From assembly GCA_005116895.1 (NCBI GenBank), contig SWDO01000015.1, forward strand, positions 18,386 to 82,385: a DNA stretch of 64,000 nucleotides. The letters run 5' to 3'. The translations under genes and the position numbers were made by a program. This DNA comes from Nitrospira sp. (GTDB taxonomy: Bacteria; Nitrospirota; Nitrospiria; Nitrospirales; Nitrospiraceae). Position 1 is the first letter of the stretch, and the number at the start of each line of letters is the position of its first letter. The notes under the pieces were generated by a model. It was not told the DNA's origin and ran no database searches. It saw only the letters and a program-made list of their open reading frames with translations. Shown here piece by piece: positions 45,245-54,137 of the stretch.

Positions 45245-45514
45245 ATGACGCCGGAGATGGTAACGGAACTGGCCAGGCAAGCGTTGGAAACGACGTTGTT
45301 GGTGTCGTCCCCGATTCTGGGGCTTAGTTTGTTCATCGGCCTGGCCATTAGTGCGCTCCAGGCCATGACGCAACTGAACGAAGCCACGCTCACCTTTGTT
45401 CCGAAAGTGGTGGTCCTGTTTGTGGCGTTGCTGCTTTTTCTCCCTTGGATGCTGAACACCATGACCACGTATATGGCCAATCTTCTCATGAATATTCCCA
45501 ACTATGTGCATTAA
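45245..45514 (+). CDS. fliQ: Flagellar export gate protein FliQ
   Basis: 89 residues with two membrane helices (TTLLVSSPILGLSLFIGLAI and VVVLFVALLLFLPWMLNTMT) and the FliQ signature SALQAMTQLNEATLTFVPK. Part of the FliPQR gate. A 120-bp repeat begins 2 bp after its stop. Confidence 0.95.
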   Translation: MTPEMVTELARQALETTLLVSSPILGLSLFIGLAISALQAMTQLNEATLTFVPKVVVLFVALLLFLPWMLNTMTTYMANLLMNIPNYVH

Positions 45515-45515
45515 C

Positions 45516-45635
45516 AGGATGTTGAACAAGTCTTCCAGCTTCGTTCTCGCGTTGCTCAGAGGCTCAACGTACCGAAGCGTACGCCGCGCCTCTTTGCTCG
45601 CTGTGGCCTTGCTGGAAGGCCTGTTTGAACATCCT
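45516..45635 (+). repeat. Interspersed palindromic repeat, copy 2 (120 bp), between fliQ and fliR
   Basis: The ends AGGATGTTGAACAAG and CTGTTTGAACATCCT are near-complementary, with inner arms CTTCCAGC and GCTGGAAGG. Over its whole length it resembles the reverse complement of the element at 8847-8967. It starts right behind the fliQ TAA, and the 10-mer CTATGTGCAT occurs on both sides (45502-45511 and 45641-45650), like a target duplication. Confidence 0.85.
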
Positions 45636-45726
45636 GCGGGCTATGTGCATCCGGTCTATGACATCCAAACTGTGTGGAGTTGCGGATATCAGAATCGTTC
45701 TTCAATGACCTGCTAGTACGAGGCGA

Positions 45727-46515
45727 ATGGCGTTGACGCAGACCATCCAGATTCTCCTTCCAGAATTCCAAGGATTCTTGGTCCTTATTTCCCGTATCGG
45801 TGGGCTGTTGGCTGCGTTGCCGGTGTTGAGTGGGCGGACTGTTCCGGCGAAAGTCAAACTGGCCCTCGTCCTGGCGTTGGGAGTGCTGTTGGCTCCCTTA
45901 GTCCGACTTCCCGCTGTGCCCTATGATCCTGTCGTCTTGGCCGCCGGGCTTGTCAGTGAAATGGTCATTGGTTTAGCGATCGGGCTGGCCGTTCGGTTAT
46001 TTTTCGGTGCGCTCGAGCTGGCCGGAGAGCTGATCGGTGTACAGATGGGATTCGGTGTGGTGCAACTGTTCGATCCCACGACGGCCGAGCAGACCCCTAT
46101 CATCGGCCAATACTTCACCCTCCTGGCGACCCTCCTCTTTCTCTCGCTGAACGGACATCTGCTGCTGGTGGCGACCATTATCTCAAGCTATGAGTCCATT
46201 CCGGCATTCGGCGCGTCCGTCCCTGGTGAAATGGGCGAGGCTATTCTCCGCCTCTCTCAGAACATGTTCATCCTGGGATTGAAGTTAGCGGTACCCGTGC
46301 TCGTTATCATTTTGCTGATTAATATTCTTCTTGCGTTGTTGGGACGGGCGGTCAGTCAGATCAACGTGTTTGTTCTAAGTTTTCCGGTCACCATCGCCGG
46401 CGGGCTGGCGGTGATGTCGCTGTCCGCGCCGTTTGTGACGGAACTGTTGGTCCGGGAAATCGAGCGACTGCAATTCACGATTGATGAGCTCCTGAGGGCG
46501 TTAGGACATGGCTGA
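45727..46515 (+). CDS. fliR: Flagellar export gate protein FliR
   Basis: 262 residues, multi-pass. FLVLISRIGGLLAALPVLSG, VKLALVLALGVLLAPLVRLP, the signature GVQMGFGVVQLFDPTTAEQT and C-terminal FVLSFPVTIAGGLAVMSLSA fit FliR. It is separated from fliQ by 212 bp containing a repeat element, although the two are usually adjacent. It overlaps flhB by 8 bp. Confidence 0.95.
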   Translation: MALTQTIQILLPEFQGFLVLISRIGGLLAALPVLSGRTVPAKVKLALVLALGVLLAPLVRLPAVPYDPVVLAAGLVSEMVIGLAIGLAVRLFFGALELAGELIGVQMGFGVVQLFDPTTAEQTPIIGQYFTLLATLLFLSLNGHLLLVATIISSYESIPAFGASVPGEMGEAILRLSQNMFILGLKLAVPVLVIILLINILLALLGRAVSQINVFVLSFPVTIAGGLAVMSLSAPFVTELLVREIERLQFTIDELLRALGHG

Positions 46516-47584
46516 GGATCGAAGTAATAAGACAGAACCCGCGACACCGAAACGCAAAGAGGATGCGCGCAAGAAAGGACAGATCGCGATCAGTCGCGAC
46601 CTCTCCACCGCAGTCATTCTCTTGAGCGGCATCGGTCTGCTGGCGGCCATGTTGCCGGTTGGTCTTCAGAAAATGACGGAGATGACTCGTCAAGGGCTTA
46701 CGCTCTCCTTTCCCTTAGTGTTCTACAAAGACATGTCGATTGAACAGGTGTACGAGGTCGTCATCCAGGCGGGCCTCACTGTGGTGACGCTGAGTCTTCC
46801 AGTCTTGATGGGGATTCTGGTGATGGGGAGCGGTGCGTCATTGCTGCAATCAGGGTTGTTATGGCGTGCCGATGCAATTCAACTGGATGCTCAACGTATC
46901 AGTCCGATCAAAGGATTATCCCGATTGTTCTCGTTGCGATCTGTGATCGAGCTCGTGAAGGGGCTCCTCAAGATTGCGATCGTGACGGGTGTCGGTCTGT
47001 GGGTTGCACGGTATGACGTACTCCAGATTCCCGGGTTGGTCGGGTTCGATATGGGTACCGCCCTGGGTGTTACTGGAGGGCTCGCGTTGAAGGTCGGATT
47101 GGCCGTTGCTGGGGCGATTGGGGTCTTGGCCGGGTTTGACTATTTCTACCAACGCTATGAGTGGGAACGTAGTCTGCGGATGTCGAAGGAAGAGGTCAAG
47201 GAGGAACACAAGTCCGCGGAAGGCGACCCGCGCAGCAAGGATCGAGTGCGGGCTCTCCAACGAGAGCTGACCAAGAAACGCATGATGGCCGCCGTGAAAA
47301 CTGCGGATGTGGTGGTTACCAATCCAACACATTTGGCTGTTGCGCTGAAGTATGACACCACTACGATGGGAGCTCCTGTGGTGGTTGCTAAAGGAGCTGG
47401 CTTTGTTGCTGAACGTATTCGTGAGCTGGCTCGACATCACGGGGTGCCGGTTATCGAACAGAAGTTCGTGGCCCGAACACTATTTAAACTCGTTGAAGTT
47501 GGCAAGGAAATTCCAAACGAGCTGTATCGTGCGGTTGCGGAGATTCTCGCGTTGGTGTATCGCGCCAGAGGTGTGACTCCATGA
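46508..47584 (+). CDS. flhB: Flagellar export switch protein FlhB
   Basis: 358 residues: basic N-terminus (KTEPATPKRKEDARKKGQIA), four membrane helices, then the cytoplasmic domain with the self-cleavage motif NPTH in VVVTNPTHLAVALKYD (near residue 274). Autocleavage there lets FliK switch export from hook to filament substrates. All hallmarks are intact. Confidence 0.97.
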   Translation: MAEDRSNKTEPATPKRKEDARKKGQIAISRDLSTAVILLSGIGLLAAMLPVGLQKMTEMTRQGLTLSFPLVFYKDMSIEQVYEVVIQAGLTVVTLSLPVLMGILVMGSGASLLQSGLLWRADAIQLDAQRISPIKGLSRLFSLRSVIELVKGLLKIAIVTGVGLWVARYDVLQIPGLVGFDMGTALGVTGGLALKVGLAVAGAIGVLAGFDYFYQRYEWERSLRMSKEEVKEEHKSAEGDPRSKDRVRALQRELTKKRMMAAVKTADVVVTNPTHLAVALKYDTTTMGAPVVVAKGAGFVAERIRELARHHGVPVIEQKFVARTLFKLVEVGKEIPNELYRAVAEILALVYRARGVTP

Positions 47585-47607
47585 GAATGTTACAGGTCTA
47601 GAGGATT

Positions 47608-49704
47608 ATGACAACGGCAATAGAACCGATAGAACGACCTCAGTTCATCAAGCATCCAGACATCGTCATCTCCGTCGGGGTGGTGGCCATCCTCATGGTG
47701 ATGCTGTTGCCGTTGCCTCGATTTGTGCTCGATCTGTTGTTGAGTTTCGATATCACCTTGTCGGTGATTATCTTGCTTGTCGGGCTTCAAGTACGGCGTC
47801 CAATCGAGTTCTCAGTGTTTCCATCCATCCTGTTAGTGATCACGCTGTTCAGACTGTCCCTTAACATTGCGTCCACGCGGCTTATTCTGTTGCATGGCAA
47901 CGAAGGGGCAGGGGCGGCCGGCGAGGTGATTCGGGCGTTCGGAAACTTTATCGTCGGGGGGAACTATACGGTCGGTCTGGTCGTATTCTCCATTCTCGTG
48001 ATCATTAATTTTGTCGTGGTGACGAAGGGTGCCGGACGTGTCGCCGAGGTGGCTGCCCGCTTTACATTGGATGCCATGCCCGGCAAGCAGATGAGTATCG
48101 ATGCGGATTTGAATGCCGGTGTGATCAGTGAGGCGGACGCACGCCGCCGTCGCCGAGAAATTGCGCAAGAGGCGGATTTTTACGGCTCGATGGACGGAGC
48201 GAGCAAGTTTGTTCGAGGCGATGCCATCGCAGCCGTCATTATCGTCTTCGTCAACATCATCGGTGGATTGGCGATCGGGATTCTGCAACAGGGCATGAGT
48301 CCGGGACTGGCGGCCCAAACCTATACCGTGCTGACGGTTGGTGAGGGATTGGTGGCGCAGATCCCTGCCCTGATCGTGTCGACTGCTGCGGGTATCGTGG
48401 TGACTCGCGCCGCTTCGGAAATGGATTTAGGTGGGGAGATGACGCGACAACTGTTGACCTCCCCCAAACCGGTGGGCATGGCTGCTGGTATTCTTCTCGC
48501 GCTTGGATTGGTGCCAGGGCTTCCGCATGTGGCGTTCTTAGCGTTAGGGAGCGCCCTGGCCTGGGTCGCCTATCACCTCCATCAGCGCGAGCAGGTTCAA
48601 GCAGTTCCCACACCCACTCCCAGCATGCCCAAGACCGAGGAAGGTCAGACCCGAGTGATCCCGCTCGATCTTATGGAAGTGCAGGTCGGGTATGGTTTGA
48701 TCGGTCTTGTCGAGGGAACGCAAGGCACCGCATTGCTCGACCGGATCAAAGCGCTCCGGCGGCAATTTGCGGAATCGATGGGCTTTGTCGTCCCTCCCAT
48801 TCATATACGTGACAATCTCCAGCTGCGTCCGAACGAATACGCCATCATGTTGAAGGGCGTGGAGGTGGCCAAGGCTGACGTCTTGCCTGGGCATCTGTTA
48901 GCGATTGATCCAGGGACTGGTCAACGAGGCTTGGTGCAGGGCATTGCAACCAAGGAACCTGCATTTGGGTTGCCGGCACTCTGGGTGCCTGAAGATGCCA
49001 GGGAACAGGCTCAAATGGCGGGGTATACCGTGGTGGATGCGGGCTCGGCAATCGCAACACATCTCTCCGAGTTGATCAAGCGCCATGGCTCTGAACTGTT
49101 GGGACGGCAGGAGGTGCAAACGCTTTTGGATGAAGTGGGAAAATCGCATCCGAAGTTGGTGGAGGAGCTTATTCCCACGCTGGTGCCGCTCGGAACAGTC
49201 GTCAGGGTTCTCGGAAACTTACTCAAGGAGGGCATTCCGATTCGAGATCTCCGGTCGATCCTTGAGGCAATTTCTGATCATGCCACCACCACCAAGGATG
49301 CAGAAGTCCTGACAGAGTATGCACGGCAGGCGCTGGCTCGGACCATCACCAAACAGTATCTAGCACCTGACGGTAGTCTGCAGGTCATTACCCTGGATCC
49401 GCGACTAGACCGGTCGTTGGCCGAACAAGCCGTGGCATTGCCGCCTGGGGCCATGTTGAACCTTGACCCCACGCTCTCTCACAAGCTGTTGACTGGTCTC
49501 AAACAGGCCGCCGAACGGGTTGCGGCTCGTGGACAGCAGCCGATCGTGCTCTGTTCGCAGGTTGTTCGCCGCCATCTCCGTCGACACAGCGATCGTCAGT
49601 TGCATGCCGTTCCCGTCATGGGACTCAACGAAGTGGACTCTTTTGTCCGCCTGCAGTCGTTAGATACGGTACGGATCGACTTCGAATTGGCACAGCCATC
49701 ATAA
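47608..49704 (+). CDS. flhA: Flagellar export gate protein FlhA
   Basis: 698 residues. About eight N-terminal membrane helices (ILMVMLLPLPRFVLDLLLSF, FPSILLVITLFRLSLNIAST), the FHIPEP-family loop around DAMPGKQMSIDADLNAGVIS, then the large cytoplasmic ring domain (from about residue 340) that receives chaperone-substrate complexes. Full length. Confidence 0.97.
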   Translation: MTTAIEPIERPQFIKHPDIVISVGVVAILMVMLLPLPRFVLDLLLSFDITLSVIILLVGLQVRRPIEFSVFPSILLVITLFRLSLNIASTRLILLHGNEGAGAAGEVIRAFGNFIVGGNYTVGLVVFSILVIINFVVVTKGAGRVAEVAARFTLDAMPGKQMSIDADLNAGVISEADARRRRREIAQEADFYGSMDGASKFVRGDAIAAVIIVFVNIIGGLAIGILQQGMSPGLAAQTYTVLTVGEGLVAQIPALIVSTAAGIVVTRAASEMDLGGEMTRQLLTSPKPVGMAAGILLALGLVPGLPHVAFLALGSALAWVAYHLHQREQVQAVPTPTPSMPKTEEGQTRVIPLDLMEVQVGYGLIGLVEGTQGTALLDRIKALRRQFAESMGFVVPPIHIRDNLQLRPNEYAIMLKGVEVAKADVLPGHLLAIDPGTGQRGLVQGIATKEPAFGLPALWVPEDAREQAQMAGYTVVDAGSAIATHLSELIKRHGSELLGRQEVQTLLDEVGKSHPKLVEELIPTLVPLGTVVRVLGNLLKEGIPIRDLRSILEAISDHATTTKDAEVLTEYARQALARTITKQYLAPDGSLQVITLDPRLDRSLAEQAVALPPGAMLNLDPTLSHKLLTGLKQAAERVAARGQQPIVLCSQVVRRHLRRHSDRQLHAVPVMGLNEVDSFVRLQSLDTVRIDFELAQPS

Positions 49705-49712
49705 GGTAAGCC

Positions 49713-51047
49713 ATGAAGGTCAAAACATTTCACGCACTCACCATGCAGGATGCCATGCGCGCCATCAAGGAAGAACTGGGGCCGGATGCCATTATCTTGT
49801 CCGCGAAAGAGGTGCGTGAGGGCGGGCGAGTCGTACAGGCATTCAATCGACCGGTCCTGGAAGTGATGGCCGCATCCGATCAAGACGTCCCACGGTCCTC
49901 TCAGGCGGCAGACAAAGTATCACATGGTGCCGCACCTGGGAGACCGTCTCATGAAAAGTTGGAAGCCGCGCCGACTTTTCATGAGACCCTGCACGGAATG
50001 CTGAAGCCGAATGCTGAGGCGGCGACACCGTCCGTCGGTCGGTCCGCCTCGTCGAAGCCATCTCGAGTGCAGGTGAAGCCGAATCGCCGCCGACATTTCC
50101 GCACCGTCGTGAACGAATTGGGTCGCCTATTGGAGGATTTGTCGCGGGAAAATATCCGGTCAATTGAAAGTCAACCGGTGCCGATGCTGGCCTGGTTGCG
50201 TCGCTCGCTGATCGAGCAGGGAATGAATGTTTCCACCGTGGATTTGCTGGTGAATGAGGTGTGCAAGACGGAACAAGTGTCCGGTCCATACGATGATGAA
50301 TCGATTCGGCTGGCGCTACAGCGTGAGATCTCAACTCGGGTGCGAACAAGCGAGCCGCTCCATAATGGACAAGGATCTCCCTCAATCGGTCTTCTGATCG
50401 GACCCAGTGGAGCCGGAAAGACCGCGGCTGTGGCCAAGCTGGCTTCCTATTATCGTCTCGAGCAGGGGAGATCCGTTGCGCTCATTACCTTTGATACATA
50501 TCGGGACACTGCGGTGGAGCAGCTGCGTCGGTATGCCAAGGTCGTGGGCGTGCCGTTTGCTTGCGCCGTGTCGGCTCGACAGGTTCATCAAGGGCTCCGT
50601 CGTCATACGCGTGTAGATCTTGTACTGATCGACATGCCTGGGATCGGACCAGGAGACCTGGCATTGGCGAAAGAACTTCGACAACTGCTTCCACAGGGGG
50701 CCATCACAACTCATCTGGTCCTTCCGGCTTCCACCAGGGAGCAGGAGCTTTGTCGGATCACGAGACGCCTCAGTGATCTACCCCAGCTGCGTCTTCTGTT
50801 CACGAAACTCGACGAGACGGAATCGTTTGGCACCATCTTTGAAGTCGCGCATCAAACCGGGGTGCCGCTTTCCTATTGGAGCATTGGACGGCGAGTTCCC
50901 GGCGATATCGAGGTTGCCTCATCGGAACGTTTGGCGGCGTTGTTGACTGCGGAACGCTCGGCCAATTCTCAAGTGCTTGTCAATCGGGTCGGTCAATCAT
51001 TGGGCGCAATTCCTGCATTAGTGGAAGCGGCAGTTCACCACGGATAA
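49713..51047 (+). CDS. flhF: Flagellar placement SRP-type GTPase FlhF
   Basis: 444 residues. Basic, variable N-terminal B-domain (KVKTFHALTMQDAMRAIKEE onward), then the SRP GTPase NG domain with G1 GPSGAGKT (230-237), FDTYRDTAVEQLRRYA and a TKLDE nucleotide motif. The G3 box reads DMPGI (307-311) instead of the usual DTAGR. FlhF recruits FliF to the cell pole. It is followed by flhG, its activator. Confidence 0.93.
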   Translation: MKVKTFHALTMQDAMRAIKEELGPDAIILSAKEVREGGRVVQAFNRPVLEVMAASDQDVPRSSQAADKVSHGAAPGRPSHEKLEAAPTFHETLHGMLKPNAEAATPSVGRSASSKPSRVQVKPNRRRHFRTVVNELGRLLEDLSRENIRSIESQPVPMLAWLRRSLIEQGMNVSTVDLLVNEVCKTEQVSGPYDDESIRLALQREISTRVRTSEPLHNGQGSPSIGLLIGPSGAGKTAAVAKLASYYRLEQGRSVALITFDTYRDTAVEQLRRYAKVVGVPFACAVSARQVHQGLRRHTRVDLVLIDMPGIGPGDLALAKELRQLLPQGAITTHLVLPASTREQELCRITRRLSDLPQLRLLFTKLDETESFGTIFEVAHQTGVPLSYWSIGRRVPGDIEVASSERLAALLTAERSANSQVLVNRVGQSLGAIPALVEAAVHHG

Positions 51048-51066
51048 TCTGGTTGGAGGTCTCGCT

Positions 51067-51936
51067 ATGCCGTTTGGAACAAGAAGGTCTGTCCTTATGT
51101 CGGAGGATCTGAGTCGTGGAGATGGTTCATCCACTCGCGTCATCGCGGTATCCAGCGGCAAGGGAGGAGTCGGAAAGTCTAATGTCGTTGCGAACCTTGC
51201 GGTTGCGCTCACGAAGGTTGGGAAACGGGTGCTGATTTTGGATGCCGACCTCGGTTTAGGTAATCTCGATGTCCTCCTGGGGCTCGTTCCGCAGCATACG
51301 ATCGAAGACGTTTTGAGAGGCACCCATACGCTTGATGAGATCGTGCTCAGCGGCCCAGCGGGCATCCATGTGCTTCCGGCCAGTTCCGGTGTTGCCCATC
51401 TGACGGCGCTGACAGAAGCCCAACAGGTGATGATCCAGGAACAGTTGGCCCAGCTCACGTCAGAGATGGACGTGCTCTTGATCGATACCGGGGCGGGCAT
51501 CTCGCCGAACGTCACCTTTTTTGCCTCGGCGGCAGATGAGACGATCATCGTCGTCTCGCCGGAGCCGACATCGCTCACGGATGCCTATGCACTGATCAAA
51601 GTCTTGGCCCGGCAGTATCGAGAACGCCGTTTCAAAGTACTGGTGAATCAGGCGAAGAGCCCCCGTGAAGCGGCTGAAGTGTTCGGGAAGTTGGATGTGG
51701 CGGTGGATCATTTTCTTCATGTGGCCGTCGAATTAGTCGGGGCGATCCCTTATGACGACTATGTGCATTTGGCCGTCATGCAGCAGAAGGCGCTCTGTGA
51801 GTTATTCCCAGAGGCGCCAGCAGCCCAAGCATTCAGGAGGTTGGCACATCAGGTGATTCAGTGGCCGAGGCCTGGTCTCCCCAAAAGTTCCGTACAGCTT
51901 GTTTGGCAACGAGCGGTGACGCCGACCAGTAACTGA
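51067..51936 (+). CDS. flhG: MinD-like ATPase FlhG (FleN), flagellar number regulator
   Basis: 289 residues. Deviant Walker A SSGKGGVGKSN near residues 29-39, Walker B VLLIDTGAGISPNVTFF and the switch segment ILDADLGLGNLDVLLGL identify the MinD/FlhG family. With FlhF it limits flagella to the pole and to a set number. Two possible starts (51067 or the ATG at 51097 giving MSEDL). Confidence 0.93.
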   Translation: MPFGTRRSVLMSEDLSRGDGSSTRVIAVSSGKGGVGKSNVVANLAVALTKVGKRVLILDADLGLGNLDVLLGLVPQHTIEDVLRGTHTLDEIVLSGPAGIHVLPASSGVAHLTALTEAQQVMIQEQLAQLTSEMDVLLIDTGAGISPNVTFFASAADETIIVVSPEPTSLTDAYALIKVLARQYRERRFKVLVNQAKSPREAAEVFGKLDVAVDHFLHVAVELVGAIPYDDYVHLAVMQQKALCELFPEAPAAQAFRRLAHQVIQWPRPGLPKSSVQLVWQRAVTPTSN

Positions 51937-51960
51937 CCAACGATCGGACATGAAAAGATC

Positions 51961-52710
51961 ATGAGCAAGACTGCGTTACCACACGAGCGAAAATCATTTG
52001 CGGCCCAGGGAGCTAGACGCGAAGAGCTGATCAGGGAGTTTGCCCATGTTATTCGCGCGATGGCCCATCGGCTAGCCTTCCGCCTTCCAGCGTACCTCGA
52101 CGCGGAGGATCTGATTTCGGTTGGCACCATTGGACTCATGGATGCCATGGATAAGTATGATCCCACGCGAGAAGCGAAGTTTAAGACCTATGCGGAGTTC
52201 AGAATTCGTGGCGCCATGCTCGATGAGATTCGATCGATGGATTGGATTCCGAGGTCGGTTCATGAACGCATCGGCTTGCTCCAAAAGACGCACACGATGC
52301 TGATGAGCCGATTGGGTCGACCGCCCCATGATGAAGAGGTGGCAACAGAACTGAAGATGTCCTTGGAAGAGCTGGATGATTTCATTACACGGGCCAGAGG
52401 GGCGGTGATGATCAGTGTGGACGATTTAGGACTTCATGAACCAGATGGGCATAAAGTGGTCAAGATGTTGGCCGATACACACACGCCGGATCCCCTGTCT
52501 TCATTGGTCAACGAGCGTGAACGTGAAGTGATTGCTGACGCTATCCACAAGTTGCCGGAAAAAGAGCGCCTCGTTCTGACCTTGTATTACTACGAAGAGC
52601 TTACGATGAAGGAAATCGGAGAGTTGCTAAAGGTCACTGAATCACGGGTTTGCCAAATCCATACTAAGGCTATCATTCAGCTCAAGGCATACTTGCATAC
52701 ACCGAGTTGA
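51961..52710 (+). CDS. fliA: Flagellar sigma factor FliA (sigma-28)
   Basis: 249 residues. Sigma region 2 (YLDAEDLISVGTIGLMDAMD, FKTYAEFRIRGAMLDEIRSM, DWIPRSV), region 3 (GRPPHDEEVATELKMSLEEL) and region 4 (LPEKERLVLTLYYYEELTMK, EIGELLKVTESRVCQIHTKA) are all present. It would read the late flagellar genes and be held by FlgM encoded at 58.5 kb. Last gene of the fliL operon. Confidence 0.97.
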   Translation: MSKTALPHERKSFAAQGARREELIREFAHVIRAMAHRLAFRLPAYLDAEDLISVGTIGLMDAMDKYDPTREAKFKTYAEFRIRGAMLDEIRSMDWIPRSVHERIGLLQKTHTMLMSRLGRPPHDEEVATELKMSLEELDDFITRARGAVMISVDDLGLHEPDGHKVVKMLADTHTPDPLSSLVNEREREVIADAIHKLPEKERLVLTLYYYEELTMKEIGELLKVTESRVCQIHTKAIIQLKAYLHTPS

Positions 52711-53160
52711 TTCTCTCGGTCGACGACTCAGTTTGGTGCTCGATTGTCCGCGCGGTGAGGCTATTCGCGATAGTCCGCGATGGCTCGGCTTCAGTTCTGA
52801 GTCCTAGAACCCCGTACCACTCTAGACGAGATCTCGATTAGCGCCTGGTATAGCCAGCTCCTCAATCAGCACTTACGATCATGCACATAAAGGTCTCACA
52901 TCGTACGTTCCCACGATCGAGGCAGCGATCTTTAGCATGGTGGTGTGCCTTAGCAACGGTGTGTGGCAGAAGCATGGTGTGGATGGGGACGACACTGGCC
53001 GATTCTGGGAGCCTGGCCGAGGTCTTCGCGAATGGTCGAGTAAACGAAGCGGGGCACACACGAATCATGGCTGCTCTCCACTGCCATGGTTGATGCGACC
53101 CGCCGTATGTCCTTTTCCTACAGTGTCCGGTCGGCATGAGGCGTCCCTCACCGGTCACCG
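52711..53160. other. Intergenic region after fliA
   Basis: About 450 bp with no convincing gene or terminator. A 70-codon frame (52881-53093) has a hydrophobic start and a stretch DSGSLAEVFANGRVN that recalls the first residues of some exported porins, but it ends abruptly; it may be a gene remnant or chance. Confidence 0.35.
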
Positions 53161-53174
53161 CTAGGAATAATTTT

Positions 53175-53246
53175 CACCACAGTGGGTAGAATTCAACCTC
53201 GCAGTATGGCGGGGCGATCCCATACCACCCTGTTGCACCACAGTGG
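53175..53246. promoter_or_regulatory. Paired CACCACAGTGG sites upstream of the flgF promoter
   Basis: CACCACAGTGG occurs exactly at 53175-53185 and 53236-53246; its core CCACAGTGG is palindromic. The pair lies 70-140 bp before the sigma-54 site, fitting binding sites for an NtrC-type activator. Confidence 0.45.
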
Positions 53247-53315
53247 AAGTCAGTTCATGCCTGCATTTGGCTGAGTTCGCGTTCGATATACAGTAATCTC
53301 TGTTCGGAACGAAAC

Positions 53316-53331
53316 TGGCATAAGGGTTGCT
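53316..53331 (+). promoter_or_regulatory. Sigma-54 promoter of the flgF operon
   Basis: TGGCATAAGGGTTGCT matches the -24/-12 consensus with GG and GC 10 nt apart. Expected initiation is near 53343, followed by an AAAAGGAG ribosome site for flgF at 53361. Confidence 0.75.
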
Positions 53332-53360
53332 GTCTCTCGAAGGCAAAAGGAGTCGGCAAT

Positions 53361-54131
53361 ATGAATCGAGGTATCTATTCCATCTTGTCTGGAGCACTCG
53401 CCCATGAACGGCGCATGCAAGTGTTTGCGAACAATATGGCCAATGTAAATACCGCTGGGTTCAAGCAGGATGAGCAGGCCTTTAAAGCCATACTCCCACG
53501 GTACCATGCGGTCGCTCCCACTGGTGGCCGAACTGTGGGATTGGCCCAACAGATCATGGCCAGACCACTCGGACCATCTGAGCGCGCGTTTGTCGCACCA
53601 CATCAGATCAAGACCACATTTGAGCCCGGTCGCATTCGATTGACCGGAAATCCGCTGGACGTCGCCATTCAAGGACAAGGGTTTTTTGAGGTACAGACGC
53701 CGCAAGGGTCTCGATACACCCGCAACGGCATGCTGTCGCTGGATAATCAACGTCGATTGGTAACAGGACTTGGCTATCCCGTGATGGGGACGAGGGGTGA
53801 GATCAAGATTCCTCCCGGGAAATTGGAGATTACGACACAGGGAGACATCAAAGTCGATGACAAGCCTGTCGCGACAATCAAAATTATGGAATTTGCGGAT
53901 GAAGACATGCCGCAGAAGTCGTCGGAAGGACTGTTCTTCTCGGAAAAAGGCACGGTGAGCAAAAATCCACAGATTCAGGTTGGGCACATCGAAGAGTCCA
54001 ATGTCAATTCCATTGGCGAGATGGTGAAGATGCTTGAGGGTATGCGCAACTATGAATCAACACAAAAGCTGATTCAATCGCTTGATCGTATGACCGAGGT
54101 CACGATTCAAGATGTCGGACGAGTGCTGTAG
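53361..54131 (+). CDS. flgF: Flagellar basal-body rod protein FlgF
   Basis: 256-residue proximal rod protein. N-terminal MQVFANNMANVNTAGFKQDE, central GNPLDVAIQGQGFFEVQTPQ and RYTRNGMLSLDNQRRLVTGL, C-terminal VGHIEESNVNSIGEMVKMLE. Similar to FlgG but shorter and next to it, the usual flgF-flgG order. A palindromic repeat follows. Confidence 0.92.
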   Translation: MNRGIYSILSGALAHERRMQVFANNMANVNTAGFKQDEQAFKAILPRYHAVAPTGGRTVGLAQQIMARPLGPSERAFVAPHQIKTTFEPGRIRLTGNPLDVAIQGQGFFEVQTPQGSRYTRNGMLSLDNQRRLVTGLGYPVMGTRGEIKIPPGKLEITTQGDIKVDDKPVATIKIMEFADEDMPQKSSEGLFFSEKGTVSKNPQIQVGHIEESNVNSIGEMVKMLEGMRNYESTQKLIQSLDRMTEVTIQDVGRVL

Positions 54132-54137
54132 CGTCTG

